Assembly (NCBI GenBank): GCA_015490255.1
Contig: WFYF01000148.1
Location: forward strand, 1 to 8,714
Reading direction: 5' to 3'
DNA length: 8,714 bases
DNA from: Caldifarciminota bacterium
GTDB taxonomy: Bacteria > Hydrothermota > Hydrothermia > S141-80
In this document: positions 1 to 6,734 of the stretch, piece after piece
Numbering within the stretch: the first letter of the stretch is position 1
How the letters are laid out: every line of letters begins with the position of its first letter
Position numbers and translations under genes: made by a program
The notes under the pieces: model-generated
What the model saw: only the letters and a program-made list of their open reading frames with translations
The model's database searches: none
Told to the model about the DNA's origin: nothing

Positions 1-1758
1 GAATGGGTGGGGGCGTGGCCTTTTGGTTCGGCCCGCGCGGTGGCTGTGGATAAGGCAAGAGGGCTGGTGTTTCTGGGGATGGGAAGCGGTGTATATGTTC
101 TGAACGCTTCAAATCCAGCGAACCCGGAAAGAATTGCCACGTTTGCCACCCCGTGGGAAGTGATCGGCCTCTGGTATCGCCCCGCCACCCGGACACTTTT
201 TGTGGGTACCAGGAGGGGAGGTCTGCTGGTTTACGACATGACCAATCCAGACAATCCAGTGCAAACAGGGCAGATTCTCTCCGGTGAGAGTGTGCTGAAA
301 GTCGTGGAACAGGGAAGCTACGCTTTCGTGGCCGCCGGTGATCTTGTCGTGCTGGATCTTTCCACACCCTGGCGTCCAAGGGAAACAGGACGTCTGGATA
401 CTCCAGGAAGTGTGCTGGACCTGGCCGTTTCAGGAAAGTATGCTTATATCGCGGATGGGGATCACGGATTTGGGGTGGTGGACGTGGCAAACCCCCTTCA
501 ACCTGCGGAGGTGAGTCATCTGGATCTCCCTGGATATGCCTGGGCAGTGGCTGCTTCTGGACCTCATGCCTTTGTGGGCGGATATGCCCAGGGGTTTCGC
601 GTGGTTGATGTGTCCGACCCATTGCATCCGGCGGAAGTGGGGTTCTTTGACGGGCCGAACTGGACCTTTGATATGGAGGTGCATGGTCGCCATGCTTTCC
701 TCGGGGACGGGGACAGACTCCGCGTGATCAGCATCGCCGATCCTGCAAACCCTGCAGAGGTCTCCAGCGTTCCTGTGGGAGGCTCTGCGCAGGATCTCGC
801 GATATGGCAGAACCACGCCTATGTTGCAGCGAGTGCCGCGGGACTCCGGATTGTGGATGTGTCTGACCCGGAGAATCCCCGGGAGATAGGAACCTTTCAA
901 AGGCCGCACAACGCCCGGAGGGTGATTGTTTCTGGCCGTTACGCGTATGTTGCTGCAGGATACGAAGGCCTTGCGGTGGTGGACGTGTCCCGGCCAGCCC
1001 GTCCCGTGGAAATGGCGTATGAGGATTCCCTTGGCGTGGATGTATGGGATGTGGCGGTTTCAGGATCCCGCGCGATTGTCGCCGGAGGCTCACAGGGACT
1101 TCTTGTGCTGGATATGCGGAACCCGGAGAACCCGAAGATTCTTGGAAGTTACCACACGCCCGGCGACGCGATGAGGGTGGCCGCGTCGGGAAATTTCGCC
1201 TATGTAGCAGACGGCAGGGGTGGCCTGCGGGTGATTGATCTTTCTGACCCCGGGAATCCCACGGAGGTGGGGGCCTATGAAGTGCCGGGATTCGCGCACT
1301 CCCTTGCGGTGTCTGGAGGCTACGCTTTTGTGGCCTTTGGAGAGGCGGGGGTTCGGGTGGTGGACCTTTCCGACCCGGCCAGCCCGGTTGAAGCGGGTTT
1401 TTTCGGGACGCCTGGATACGCCCTGGATGTGCATGTGCTGGGACATTACGCCTTTGTTCTGGATGAAGATTTTCTGCATGTGGTGGATGTCTCTGACCCG
1501 ACAGACCCTGTGGGGATCAGCTCCTGGGCCGTTCCACCATTTTCGGTGGACCTCGCGGTATCTCCGGGGTACGTATACGTGGCAAGCGGAGGGAGAGGAC
1601 TGCTCGTGCTGGATGTCTCGGACCCTCGGCATCCGGTCCCGGTGGATTCCCTGGAGATTGACGCGGGGGGAGTGGCGGTTGACGGCAGCAACGTGTTTGT
1701 TCTTGAACGGGATGGAGATCTCCACATCTTTCACACCGGGTGGAGGGCAGGTCCCTGA
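1..1758 (+). CDS. LVIVD-repeat beta-propeller protein, 5' truncated
   Basis: The frame is already open at base 1, so the true start lies upstream and any signal peptide is not visible. Numbering from the GTG codon at base 7, the protein carries 13 copies of a motif of the type V-V-D-V-S-D-P-x-x-P-x-E-V-G. The first proline of the motif falls at residues 37, 81, 121, 163, 205, 246, 288, 330, 373, 415, 457, 498 and 540, a period of 40-44 and mostly 42. Each unit also has an A-Y-V-A type strand about 20 residues earlier. This is the LVIVD repeat (Pfam family of that name), which folds as beta-propeller blades and is usually found in extracytoplasmic or surface proteins. A half unit at residues 555-577 follows the last repeat, perhaps closing a propeller. 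No catalytic or anchoring domain is visible in this part. The family is confident; the substrate or partner is unknown. Confidence 0.9.
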   Translation, partial: EWVGAWPFGSARAVAVDKARGLVFLGMGSGVYVLNASNPANPERIATFATPWEVIGLWYRPATRTLFVGTRRGGLLVYDMTNPDNPVQTGQILSGESVLKVVEQGSYAFVAAGDLVVLDLSTPWRPRETGRLDTPGSVLDLAVSGKYAYIADGDHGFGVVDVANPLQPAEVSHLDLPGYAWAVAASGPHAFVGGYAQGFRVVDVSDPLHPAEVGFFDGPNWTFDMEVHGRHAFLGDGDRLRVISIADPANPAEVSSVPVGGSAQDLAIWQNHAYVAASAAGLRIVDVSDPENPREIGTFQRPHNARRVIVSGRYAYVAAGYEGLAVVDVSRPARPVEMAYEDSLGVDVWDVAVSGSRAIVAGGSQGLLVLDMRNPENPKILGSYHTPGDAMRVAASGNFAYVADGRGGLRVIDLSDPGNPTEVGAYEVPGFAHSLAVSGGYAFVAFGEAGVRVVDLSDPASPVEAGFFGTPGYALDVHVLGHYAFVLDEDFLHVVDVSDPTDPVGISSWAVPPFSVDLAVSPGYVYVASGGRGLLVLDVSDPRHPVPVDSLEIDAGGVAVDGSNVFVLERDGDLHIFHTGWRAGP

Positions 1759-1819
1759 CCGGAGATGGCCAAAAGCGGAAACAGCGGGTCGGGCTCTGCC
1801 GGATCGGGTGCTGGAGGCG

Positions 1820-1858
1820 CACCGGCGACGTTTCGGACCCCACCCTGTATGCTATACA
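1820..1858 (+). promoter_or_regulatory. possible weak promoter in the gap before trmFO
   Basis: The 122 bp between the LVIVD gene stop (1758) and the trmFO start (1881) hold no gene. TATGCT at 1848-1853 and TATACA at 1853-1858 are both -10-like. The best -35 partner at standard spacing is TTTCGG at 1831-1836, a poor match. A promoter is plausible because the gap separates a repeat protein from a tRNA-modification gene, but read-through is equally possible. Confidence 0.25.
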
Positions 1859-1868
1859 CCTGAACGGT

Positions 1869-1877
1869 GGAGGTGAG
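1869..1877 (+). promoter_or_regulatory. ribosome binding site of trmFO
   Basis: GGAGGTGAG is an almost perfect Shine-Dalgarno sequence, with 7 nt between its GGAGG core and the ATG at 1881. It decides the trmFO start against a longer open frame beginning at 1740, whose first 47 codons look non-coding. Confidence 0.85.
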
Positions 1878-1880
1878 ACG

Positions 1881-3221
1881 ATGCAGCGGGTGATCGTAAT
1901 CGGCGGTGGACTTGCGGGTTCGGAAGCCGCCTGGCAGGTGGCCCGGCAGGGGATCCCCGTGGTGCTGTATGAAATGCGCCCGGTGCGGTCCACGCCGGCC
2001 CACCGCACGGGCAATCTGGCGGAACTCGTGTGCAGCAACTCCCTGAAATCCCTGGAACTCACCAGCGCCCAGGGACTCCTGAAATGGGAACTCCGGGAAC
2101 TGGGGTCCCTGATTCTGGAAGCCGCCTTCCAGGCCCGGATCCCCGGCGGCAAGGCCCTTTCCGTGGACCGGGAAAAATTTTCCCGATATGTGACCGAGAA
2201 ACTGGAAGCCCATCCCCTGGTGGAGATCCGGCGGGAGGAGGTGACGGCAATCCCCGAAGAGGGGATCGTGATCATCGCCACCGGACCCCTCACCAGCGAC
2301 GCCTTCGCCCGGGCCCTCCAGGACCTGGTGGGGGAGTTTCTCTCCTTCTTTGACGCGGTCTCGCCCATTGTGGACGCCGAAAGCCTGGATTTTTCAAAAC
2401 TCTACTGGAAGGATCGCCACGGGTGGGACCACGAGAGCTATCTTAACGCCCCCATGACGAAAGAGGAATACGACCGGTTCGTGGAAGCCCTGGTTTCGGC
2501 GGAAAAGCACGAGCCTCACGACTTTGAGAAATCCCTGGGGTTCTTTGAGGGATGCCTTCCCATCGAGGAGATGGCCCGCCGGGGGCCGGAAACCCTCCGG
2601 TATGGCCCCCTCAAGCCCATCGGCCTGGAGCACCCCGAAACCGGGGGACTCCCCTATGCGGTGGTGCAGCTCCGTCCGGAAAACGAGGAGAAGACCGCCT
2701 TTTCCCTGGTGGGGTTTCAGACCCAGCTCCGGATCCGGGAGCAGGAGCGGGTGTTCCGGATGATCCCGGGGCTGGAGAACGCCCGGTTTCTCCGGTATGG
2801 CGCGGTGCACCGCAACACCTTTATCCGCAGCCCGGTGCTGCTGCTCTCCACCCTCCAGTTCCGGAAAGACCCCCGCATCTTCTTCGCCGGGCAGATCACG
2901 GGCACGGAGGGGTATCTCGCCGCGGCCGCGGGCGGCTGGCTTGCGGGGTTCAACGCCGCCCGGCTGGCCCGGGGGGAGGAGCCGGTGGCCCTGCCGGAAC
3001 ACACCATGATGGGGGCGCTGTTCCGGTATATCGCCACGAGCAACCCCCGGTATTTCCAGCCCATGAACCCCAACTTCGGCCTGATGATCCAGATTCCAAA
3101 GCACATCCGGGGCGGGGCACGGCGCCGGTTTCTGGCCGAACGGGCACAGGAGGCCCTCCGCCGATGGAAGGAGACGTTTTTGAGCGCTTCCTCCACCACC
3201 TCCGTGTTGAGCGAGGATTGA
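1881..3221 (+). CDS. trmFO: Methylenetetrahydrofolate-tRNA-(uracil-5-)-methyltransferase TrmFO
   Basis: TrmFO is a cytoplasmic FAD enzyme that makes 5-methyluridine (ribothymidine) at U54 of the tRNA T-loop, using 5,10-methylenetetrahydrofolate as carbon donor. The 446-residue protein is a full-length family member. The N-terminal dinucleotide-binding motif G-G-G-L-A-G-S-E-A-A lies at residues 8-17, and the family block around L-V-C-S-N-S-L-K-S at 49-57. Cys51 and Cys225 (in F-E-G-C-L-P) match the two conserved cysteines known in Bacillus TrmFO (Cys53 and Cys226), one of which carries the methylene adduct. The second FAD-contact block F-A-G-Q-I-T-G-T-E-G-Y is at 335-345. The start is fixed by the ribosome binding site at 1869 and by the motif lying 7 residues in. 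The last 58 bp overlap the recombinase gene in another frame, so the C-terminal 19 or so residues are shared coding space and may be poorly conserved. No frameshift or missing residue is seen. Confidence 0.97.
   Translation: MQRVIVIGGGLAGSEAAWQVARQGIPVVLYEMRPVRSTPAHRTGNLAELVCSNSLKSLELTSAQGLLKWELRELGSLILEAAFQARIPGGKALSVDREKFSRYVTEKLEAHPLVEIRREEVTAIPEEGIVIIATGPLTSDAFARALQDLVGEFLSFFDAVSPIVDAESLDFSKLYWKDRHGWDHESYLNAPMTKEEYDRFVEALVSAEKHEPHDFEKSLGFFEGCLPIEEMARRGPETLRYGPLKPIGLEHPETGGLPYAVVQLRPENEEKTAFSLVGFQTQLRIREQERVFRMIPGLENARFLRYGAVHRNTFIRSPVLLLSTLQFRKDPRIFFAGQITGTEGYLAAAAGGWLAGFNAARLARGEEPVALPEHTMMGALFRYIATSNPRYFQPMNPNFGLMIQIPKHIRGGARRRFLAERAQEALRRWKETFLSASSTTSVLSED
3148..3153 (+). promoter_or_regulatory. 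ribosome binding site of the xer gene, inside trmFO
   Basis: AGGAGG ends 10 nt before the ATG at 3164 and lies inside the trmFO coding sequence. It selects the 296-residue start over the much longer open frame reaching back to 2552, which is antisense-free but merely shadows trmFO. Confidence 0.7.
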
Positions 3222-4054
3222 GCCCCCACACGGTGGTGGCGTATCGCCGGGACCTGGATCAGTTCCGGGGGTTCCTGGAAGAAGAGCAGCTCTCTCTGGA
3301 AGACGTGACGGTGCAGGATCTCCAGGCCTGGGTCTTTGCCCTCCACGAGCAGGGGTATGCCCGGAGCACCCTCCAGCGCAGGGTTTCGGCGGTGCGGCGA
3401 TTTTTCCATTATCTCGTGGTGGAGGGGGTGCTTTCGGCCAACCCGGCGGCCCTCCTGGAACCCATGAAGATGCCGAAACGCCTCCCGGAGGTGCTCCGGG
3501 AGGAGGAGATCCAGCGGGTGTTAGACGGGTGGGTTCCGGAAACCCCGGTGGAGATCCGGAACAAGGCCCTGGTGGAAGTGCTCTACGGTTCAGGCATGCG
3601 GGTTTCGGAACTGGTGGGTCTGCGCATCCGGGATGTGGATCTGCGGGAGGGGATCGCCCGGGTGTTCGGCAAAGGCCGCAAGGAGCGCATCGTCCCCCTT
3701 TCCCCCAAGGCTCAGGAGGCCCTGCGGCAATATCTAGAGGTCCGGATGCATTTGCACCCGAAGACGGATCACATCTTTGTGAGCCGCACGGGCCGGCCCC
3801 TCACCCGGCAGCGGGTGTGGGAGATCCTCCGGGAAGTCTTCCGTTCCCTGGGGGATCGGGAAGGAGTCTATCCCCATCTCCTGCGCCACAGTTTCGCCAC
3901 CCATCTCCTTTCCCGGGGGGCGGACCTCCGGGTGATCCAGGAACTTCTGGGCCATGCCCGCCTGGCCACCACACAGGTCTATACCCATCTCTCCCTGGAT
4001 CAGGTGAAACAGGCCTTCCACCGGGCCCATCCCCGGGAGAAAGCGGAGGAATAG
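3164..4054 (+). CDS. xerC: Tyrosine recombinase of the XerC/XerD family
   Basis: Xer recombinases resolve chromosome dimers at dif before cell division, cutting and rejoining DNA through a 3'-phosphotyrosine. The 296-residue length is typical. Residues 1-90 form the SAM-like core-binding domain (E-R-F-L-H-H-L near the start, then S-P-H-T-V-V-A-Y-R-R-D-L). The catalytic domain follows from about 108. All catalytic positions are present: Arg146 in G-M-R-V-S-E-L, Lys170 in G-K-G-R-K-E-R, His238 and Arg241 in P-H-L-L-R-H-S-F-A, His264 in L-L-G-H-A, and the nucleophile Tyr273 in T-T-Q-V-Y-T-H. The gene starts within trmFO (58-bp overlap) on its own ribosome binding site, so the two are probably co-expressed. 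Pairing with trmFO resembles the gid-codV (xerC) arrangement of Bacillus. XerC versus XerD cannot be told from sequence alone, and the symbol is given on context. It looks like a housekeeping Xer, not an integron or phage integrase. Confidence 0.93.
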   Translation: MEGDVFERFLHHLRVERGLSPHTVVAYRRDLDQFRGFLEEEQLSLEDVTVQDLQAWVFALHEQGYARSTLQRRVSAVRRFFHYLVVEGVLSANPAALLEPMKMPKRLPEVLREEEIQRVLDGWVPETPVEIRNKALVEVLYGSGMRVSELVGLRIRDVDLREGIARVFGKGRKERIVPLSPKAQEALRQYLEVRMHLHPKTDHIFVSRTGRPLTRQRVWEILREVFRSLGDREGVYPHLLRHSFATHLLSRGADLRVIQELLGHARLATTQVYTHLSLDQVKQAFHRAHPREKAEE

Positions 4055-4158
4055 GAGTCCTCTCCGGCCGCACAAATTTCAGGCCGGGGACTGTGCATTT
4101 CTCCTTCCCATCCCCCTTCACGAGGAGGAGCTTCCAGAACGGGTCACCCCCACCCCTG

Positions 4159-4179
4159 CCTCCCCCGTCAAGGGGGAGG
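4159..4179. repeat. G/C-rich palindrome, possible dispersed intergenic repeat
   Basis: CCTCCCCC at 4159-4166 pairs perfectly with GGGGGAGG at 4172-4179 around the loop GTCAA. It sits in a strand-biased stretch of C tracts (4146-4166) followed by G tracts (4172-4183). This layout resembles the C-rich/G-rich palindromes found in many copies between genes of diverse bacteria. Copy number cannot be judged from a single window. It has no T tract, so it is a poor intrinsic terminator, although it lies about 105 bp past the xer stop. Confidence 0.45.
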
Positions 4180-4191
4180 GGGAGAAAGACA

Positions 4192-4224
4192 CCCCACGCA
4201 CTTCCTTTCGGGAATTGCGTGGGG
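4192..4224 (+). terminator. stem-loop downstream of xer, possible terminator
   Basis: CCCCACGCA (4192-4200) pairs perfectly with TGCGTGGGG (4216-4224). The loop folds further: TTCC at 4202-4205 pairs with GGAA at 4211-4214. The stem is long and stable, but neither strand shows a clean T run after it. It lies about 138 bp past the xer stop codon, so it may end that transcript, protect its 3' end, or be part of the repeat beside it. Confidence 0.4.
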
Positions 4225-4398
4225 ACCCCGCTGGAACACTCCAGAAAACGCTTTAGAAAAATTGGGCTTGTTCAAAAATTCGGTTAGACCTTCCAGAAGA
4301 AAGGCCTACGGGTACGGAAGGAGCGGCATCTGGATGCCTCTTCTCCCACGCCAGGGATCTTTGCGTGAAACGGGAACGTTCTGAACACAAACTTTGTC

Positions 4399-4434
4399 CC
4401 CCCATGCGGTTTTCTTGTGAAAACCGCATGGGGG
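4399..4434 (-). terminator. perfect 16-bp hairpin just past icd, probable terminator
   Basis: The arm at 4399-4414 (five C, then ATGCGGTTTTC) is exactly complementary to the arm at 4419-4434, with a TTGT loop at 4415-4418. It begins 8 bp beyond the icd stop codon, exactly where the end of the minus-strand operon is expected. On the minus strand the stem is followed by GGGACAAAGTTTGTG, not by a U-rich tract, so it is not a textbook intrinsic terminator. Its symmetry means it could act on read-through from either direction, or stabilise the icd mRNA 3' end. Confidence 0.65.
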
Positions 4435-4442
4435 ATTCAACC

Positions 4443-5678
4443 TCACATGTTGTCAATGATGGCCTGGGCGTATTCGCTGCACCTGAGCTCCTCCGCGTCG
4501 GTGATGCCCTCGGCCTTCCAGCCCCGCACCAGGTCATAGGTCCCCCGGTGCTGGGCCAGGGTTTTGCGAATCCCCTCCTCAATCAGGGTGGCCGCCTCCT
4601 TCCAGCCCATATACTGGAGCATCATGGCGGCCGAAAGGATGAGGGAGGAGGGGTTCACCTTGTCCTGACCGGCGTATTTCGGGGCGGTGCCGTGGGTGGC
4701 CTCAAACACCGCGATATAATCCCCGATGTTGGCCCCCGGGGCCATGCCCAGTCCCCCCACCAGCGCCGCGCCCTCGTCGGAAATATAGTCCCCGTTCAGG
4801 TTGGGGGTGACGATGATCTGATATTCCCCGGTGCGGGTGAGGAGCTGCTGGAACATGTTGTCCGCGATCCGGTCGTTCAGGAGGACCTTCCCTTCGGGGA
4901 TCTCCCCGTTGTATTTTTCCCACAGTTCGTCCTCCGTGATCACCCGGCCGGCGAATTCCTCCTCTTTCGCCACCTCATAGCCCCAGTTCCGGAAGGCCCC
5001 TTCCGTGAACTTCATGATGTTCCCCTTGTGCATCAGCGTCACCCGGTTATAGCCGTGCTCAAAGGCCCAGCGCAGGGCCTTCCGGACGTGGCGCTTGGTC
5101 CGCTCCGGAGAGATGGGCTTGATCCCCACCCCGGCCGAAGGCAGGACCACGCTGGGGGAAATGCCCATCTCCTCGTGGAGAAACCGGATGACCCTGCGGG
5201 CTTCCTCCGTGCCAGAAGGCCATTCCACCCCGGCATACACGTCCTCGGTGTTCTCCCGGAAAACCACCAGGTTGACCTTGCTGGGATCCTTGAGGGGGGA
5301 GGGGCTTCCCAGCCATTTCACCGGCCGGACGCAGGAATAGAGATCCAGCACCTGCCGGATGGTGACGTTCAGACTCCGGATCCCGCCGCCCACCGGTGTG
5401 GTGAGGGGCCCCTTGATCCCCACGATATACTCCCGGAAGGCCTGAAGGGTTTCTTCGGGAAGATATTCTCCGGTGGCCCGATAGGCCTTTTCTCCTGCCA
5501 GCACTTCCTTCCACACGATCTTCCGCCTCCCGCCATAGGCTTTCTCCACCGCCGCGTCCACCACCCGGATCATGGCCGGCGTGATGTCCACACCGATGCC
5601 GTCTCCCTCAATATAGGGGATCACCACCTCGTCGGGGACCACGAGCCTGCCTTCTTCCACACGAATTTTGTCGGCCAT
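4443..5678 (-). CDS. icd: NADP-dependent isocitrate dehydrogenase
   Basis: This TCA-cycle enzyme oxidatively decarboxylates isocitrate to 2-oxoglutarate with reduction of NADP. The 411 residues align by eye along the whole length with the E. coli type I homodimeric enzyme (416 residues). Substrate residues are present: Ser102, Asn104 and Arg108 in S-L-N-V-T-I-R, Arg118, Arg141, Tyr148 and Lys218. The metal aspartates are Asp273, Asp297 and Asp301 (N-L-N-G-D-Y-I-S-D). The cofactor loop [13 protein letters not shown] runs from 329 to 341. Lys334, Tyr335, Tyr381 and Arg385 match the E. coli residues that bind the NADP 2'-phosphate, so NADP use is predicted. Ser102 corresponds to the serine phosphorylated by AceK in E. 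coli; whether that control exists here is unknown. The ATG is preceded by AAGGAG at 7-nt spacing and lies 2 nt after the NYN gene stop, making icd the last gene of the operon. Confidence 0.97.
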   Translation of the reverse strand: MADKIRVEEGRLVVPDEVVIPYIEGDGIGVDITPAMIRVVDAAVEKAYGGRRKIVWKEVLAGEKAYRATGEYLPEETLQAFREYIVGIKGPLTTPVGGGIRSLNVTIRQVLDLYSCVRPVKWLGSPSPLKDPSKVNLVVFRENTEDVYAGVEWPSGTEEARRVIRFLHEEMGISPSVVLPSAGVGIKPISPERTKRHVRKALRWAFEHGYNRVTLMHKGNIMKFTEGAFRNWGYEVAKEEEFAGRVITEDELWEKYNGEIPEGKVLLNDRIADNMFQQLLTRTGEYQIIVTPNLNGDYISDEGAALVGGLGMAPGANIGDYIAVFEATHGTAPKYAGQDKVNPSSLILSAAMMLQYMGWKEAATLIEEGIRKTLAQHRGTYDLVRGWKAEGITDAEELRCSEYAQAIIDNM

Positions 5679-5680
5679 GG

Positions 5681-6154
5681 CTATTCTCCTTGTTTCTCAA
5701 GCCACTCCTGAAGCAGTTCGTTTTCAAGGGCTTTCCGTTCCTGCGGGGAAAGGGGAAATCCCGGATCCCGCCCGCGCTGCATCCGTCGTGCCTTTTTGCG
5801 CATCCGCGGGGGCCCCTGGAGAAAGGTTCGGGGCAGCATGGTCTCGGCACCCAGAGCCCGGGCCTGGTCGGCCAGGGGCCGATCGGCCGTCACCACCACG
5901 AAGGAGGTCCCCGGGTGGGACCGGATGTATCCCAGGATCCACGCGTCCGCGCTTTCCTCCCGGGCAAATACCGCCCCCTGGAGGGCGGCCGGAAAGGGGG
6001 TGTCCTTCCGTCCGTCAAACACCACCAGCACCCGGGCCGGATGCCAGATCCGGGCGAAGATCACGAGGGACTCCCGGGCCTTTTCCAGGGGGAGTTCCCG
6101 GAGCTCACTTCCGAAGATCACGTTGTATCCGTCCACCAGGATCGTCCGGCTCAT
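5681..6154 (-). CDS. YacP-like NYN-domain ribonuclease
   Basis: The protein has 157 residues when started at the ATG at 6154, whose ATGA overlaps the stop of the upstream DUF4276 gene. The frame continues upstream to 6184, but the family's N-terminal strand begins directly at [11 protein letters not shown], which favours the shorter start. NYN domains are PIN-like metal-dependent ribonucleases. Asp8 with Asn11 (D-G-Y-N), Asp47 (V-F-D-G-R), Asp70 (E-E-S-A-D) and Asp91 (V-T-A-D-R) supply the expected acidic active site. The tail from about 115 to 130 is strongly basic and probably contacts RNA. Bacillus YacP (Rae1) of this family cuts mRNA in the ribosomal A site. Whether this protein does the same, or works with the adjoining ATPase/Toprim pair, is inference. 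Its G+C is high, like icd and unlike the pair upstream. Confidence 0.85.
   Translation of the reverse strand: MSRTILVDGYNVIFGSELRELPLEKARESLVIFARIWHPARVLVVFDGRKDTPFPAALQGAVFAREESADAWILGYIRSHPGTSFVVVTADRPLADQARALGAETMLPRTFLQGPPRMRKKARRMQRGRDPGFPLSPQERKALENELLQEWLEKQGE
5686..5691 (-). promoter_or_regulatory. ribosome binding site of icd
   Basis: On the minus strand this reads AAGGAG, 7 nt before the icd ATG at 5678. It lies within the last codons of the NYN gene, so icd translation follows directly after that gene ends. Confidence 0.8.
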
Positions 6155-6723
6155 GATTGACAGAGGGCTTCCACTTCCCTGCAAAACTTGTCCAGAGACG
6201 ACGAGCGCCTGCGGGCCTGTTCAAGATGGCCGGTCAGGTGCGCGGTCAGACGCGGCTGATCCACGGTGGGTCTGTATCGTCCCATGCGCCGCCTGATTTC
6301 CCCTTTGCAGTCCCTGGGAATCCTGGGAGGTGGAGACCCCAGTCCGAGGAGATCCGCGCTTTCAAGAAACCAGGCTTCATATTCCGGTGTGGCAAGACAG
6401 AAACCCACGGTGATGTCAAAAGAGGAAGCGATGCCTTCCAGGGTGTTGCGTATGACCGGAGCAGCGTATTTGGGACAGGCGCGGTCTACGTCCATAAGAA
6501 CCACCACAGCCGTGGCCCCCTGGGCACGCAGAAGGGAAAAGACCCCTTCCCATACATCCTTTCTGGGGTGCATCTGTGGATCAAAAGCCTTTCCCTTATT
6601 CAATCGGTGAGGGGGGGCCACCATACGGGCCCGCGGGCAAAGATACCGGATCACGATGGGCACCGAACTGACTTCCCCGTATCCTTCCACCACAGCTCCC
6701 ATGTGCAAAGGTTGATCACCCAT
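6151..6723 (-). CDS. DUF4276-family Toprim-like protein
   Basis: This is a 190-residue protein of the DUF4276 type, thought to have a Toprim-like fold related to RloB/AbiLii proteins. The first strand ends in V-V-E-G-Y-G-E (Glu13, Gly14, Glu17), the position of the Toprim catalytic glutamate. A hydrophobic strand then ends in L-M-D-V-D-R (Asp78, Asp80), the Toprim D-x-D metal site. The block A-T-P-E-Y-E-A-W-F-L (111-120, with Glu114, Glu116 and Trp118) is characteristic of this family. Toprim domains of OLD-type proteins are metal-dependent nucleases, so nuclease activity is expected but unproven. The ATG at 6723 lies 11 nt after the ATPase stop; a second ATG at 6702 (residue 8) is possible. 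Its stop overlaps the NYN start by 4 bp. Composition is less G+C-rich than the flanks. The fold call is moderate to strong; biological role is uncertain. Confidence 0.8.
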   Translation of the reverse strand: MGDQPLHMGAVVEGYGEVSSVPIVIRYLCPRARMVAPPHRLNKGKAFDPQMHPRKDVWEGVFSLLRAQGATAVVVLMDVDRACPKYAAPVIRNTLEGIASSFDITVGFCLATPEYEAWFLESADLLGLGSPPPRIPRDCKGEIRRRMGRYRPTVDQPRLTAHLTGHLEQARRRSSSLDKFCREVEALCQS

Positions 6724-6734
6724 GGGTCACCGGA

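Larger units (their letters stand above)
4055..4442. other. convergent non-coding region between xer and icd
   Basis: These 388 bp between two convergent stop codons hold no credible gene; open frames here are run-ons or shadows. The left part (4055-4224) is G/C-tract rich and contains two inverted repeats. The middle (4225-4390) is noticeably more A/T-rich, with a 10-bp near-repeat AAAAATTGGG / AAAAATTCGG at 4257 and 4274. The right end carries the strong hairpin at 4399-4434. No tRNA, CRISPR or insertion-sequence end was found. Confidence 0.7.

Noticed and set aside
1806..1835. Short GGTGC/GCACC stem after the LVIVD gene as a terminator
   Set aside because: Only 5 bp with no T tract; it could occur by chance in G+C-rich DNA.
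1740..1880. 47-codon upstream extension of trmFO
   Set aside because: The nucleotide-binding motif sits right after the ATG at 1881, which has an excellent ribosome binding site. The extension would overlap the previous gene and looks non-coding.
2552..3163. 204-codon upstream extension of the xer frame
   Set aside because: It is an out-of-frame shadow of trmFO. Xer proteins are about 300 residues, matching the start at 3164.
3164..4054. Xer gene as a phage or integrative-element integrase
   Set aside because: Length, domain layout and overlap with trmFO fit the housekeeping Xer family. No attachment site, excisionase or phage gene is seen.
4257..4283. AAAAATTGGG / AAAAATTCGG direct repeat as an operator or attachment site
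   Set aside because: Two imperfect 10-bp copies in A/T-rich non-coding sequence, with no mobile element or regulator nearby, are not enough for a call.
4365..5711. 448-codon plus-strand open frame opposite icd
   Set aside because: It is exactly antisense to a fully recognisable icd gene. Its translation is rich in Pro, His and Gly with no domain, as expected for a shadow in G+C-rich DNA.
6155..6184. Ten-codon N-terminal extension of the NYN protein
   Set aside because: The first NYN beta strand begins right after the ATG at 6154, and ATGA coupling with the preceding gene is a common arrangement. The longer start cannot be fully excluded.
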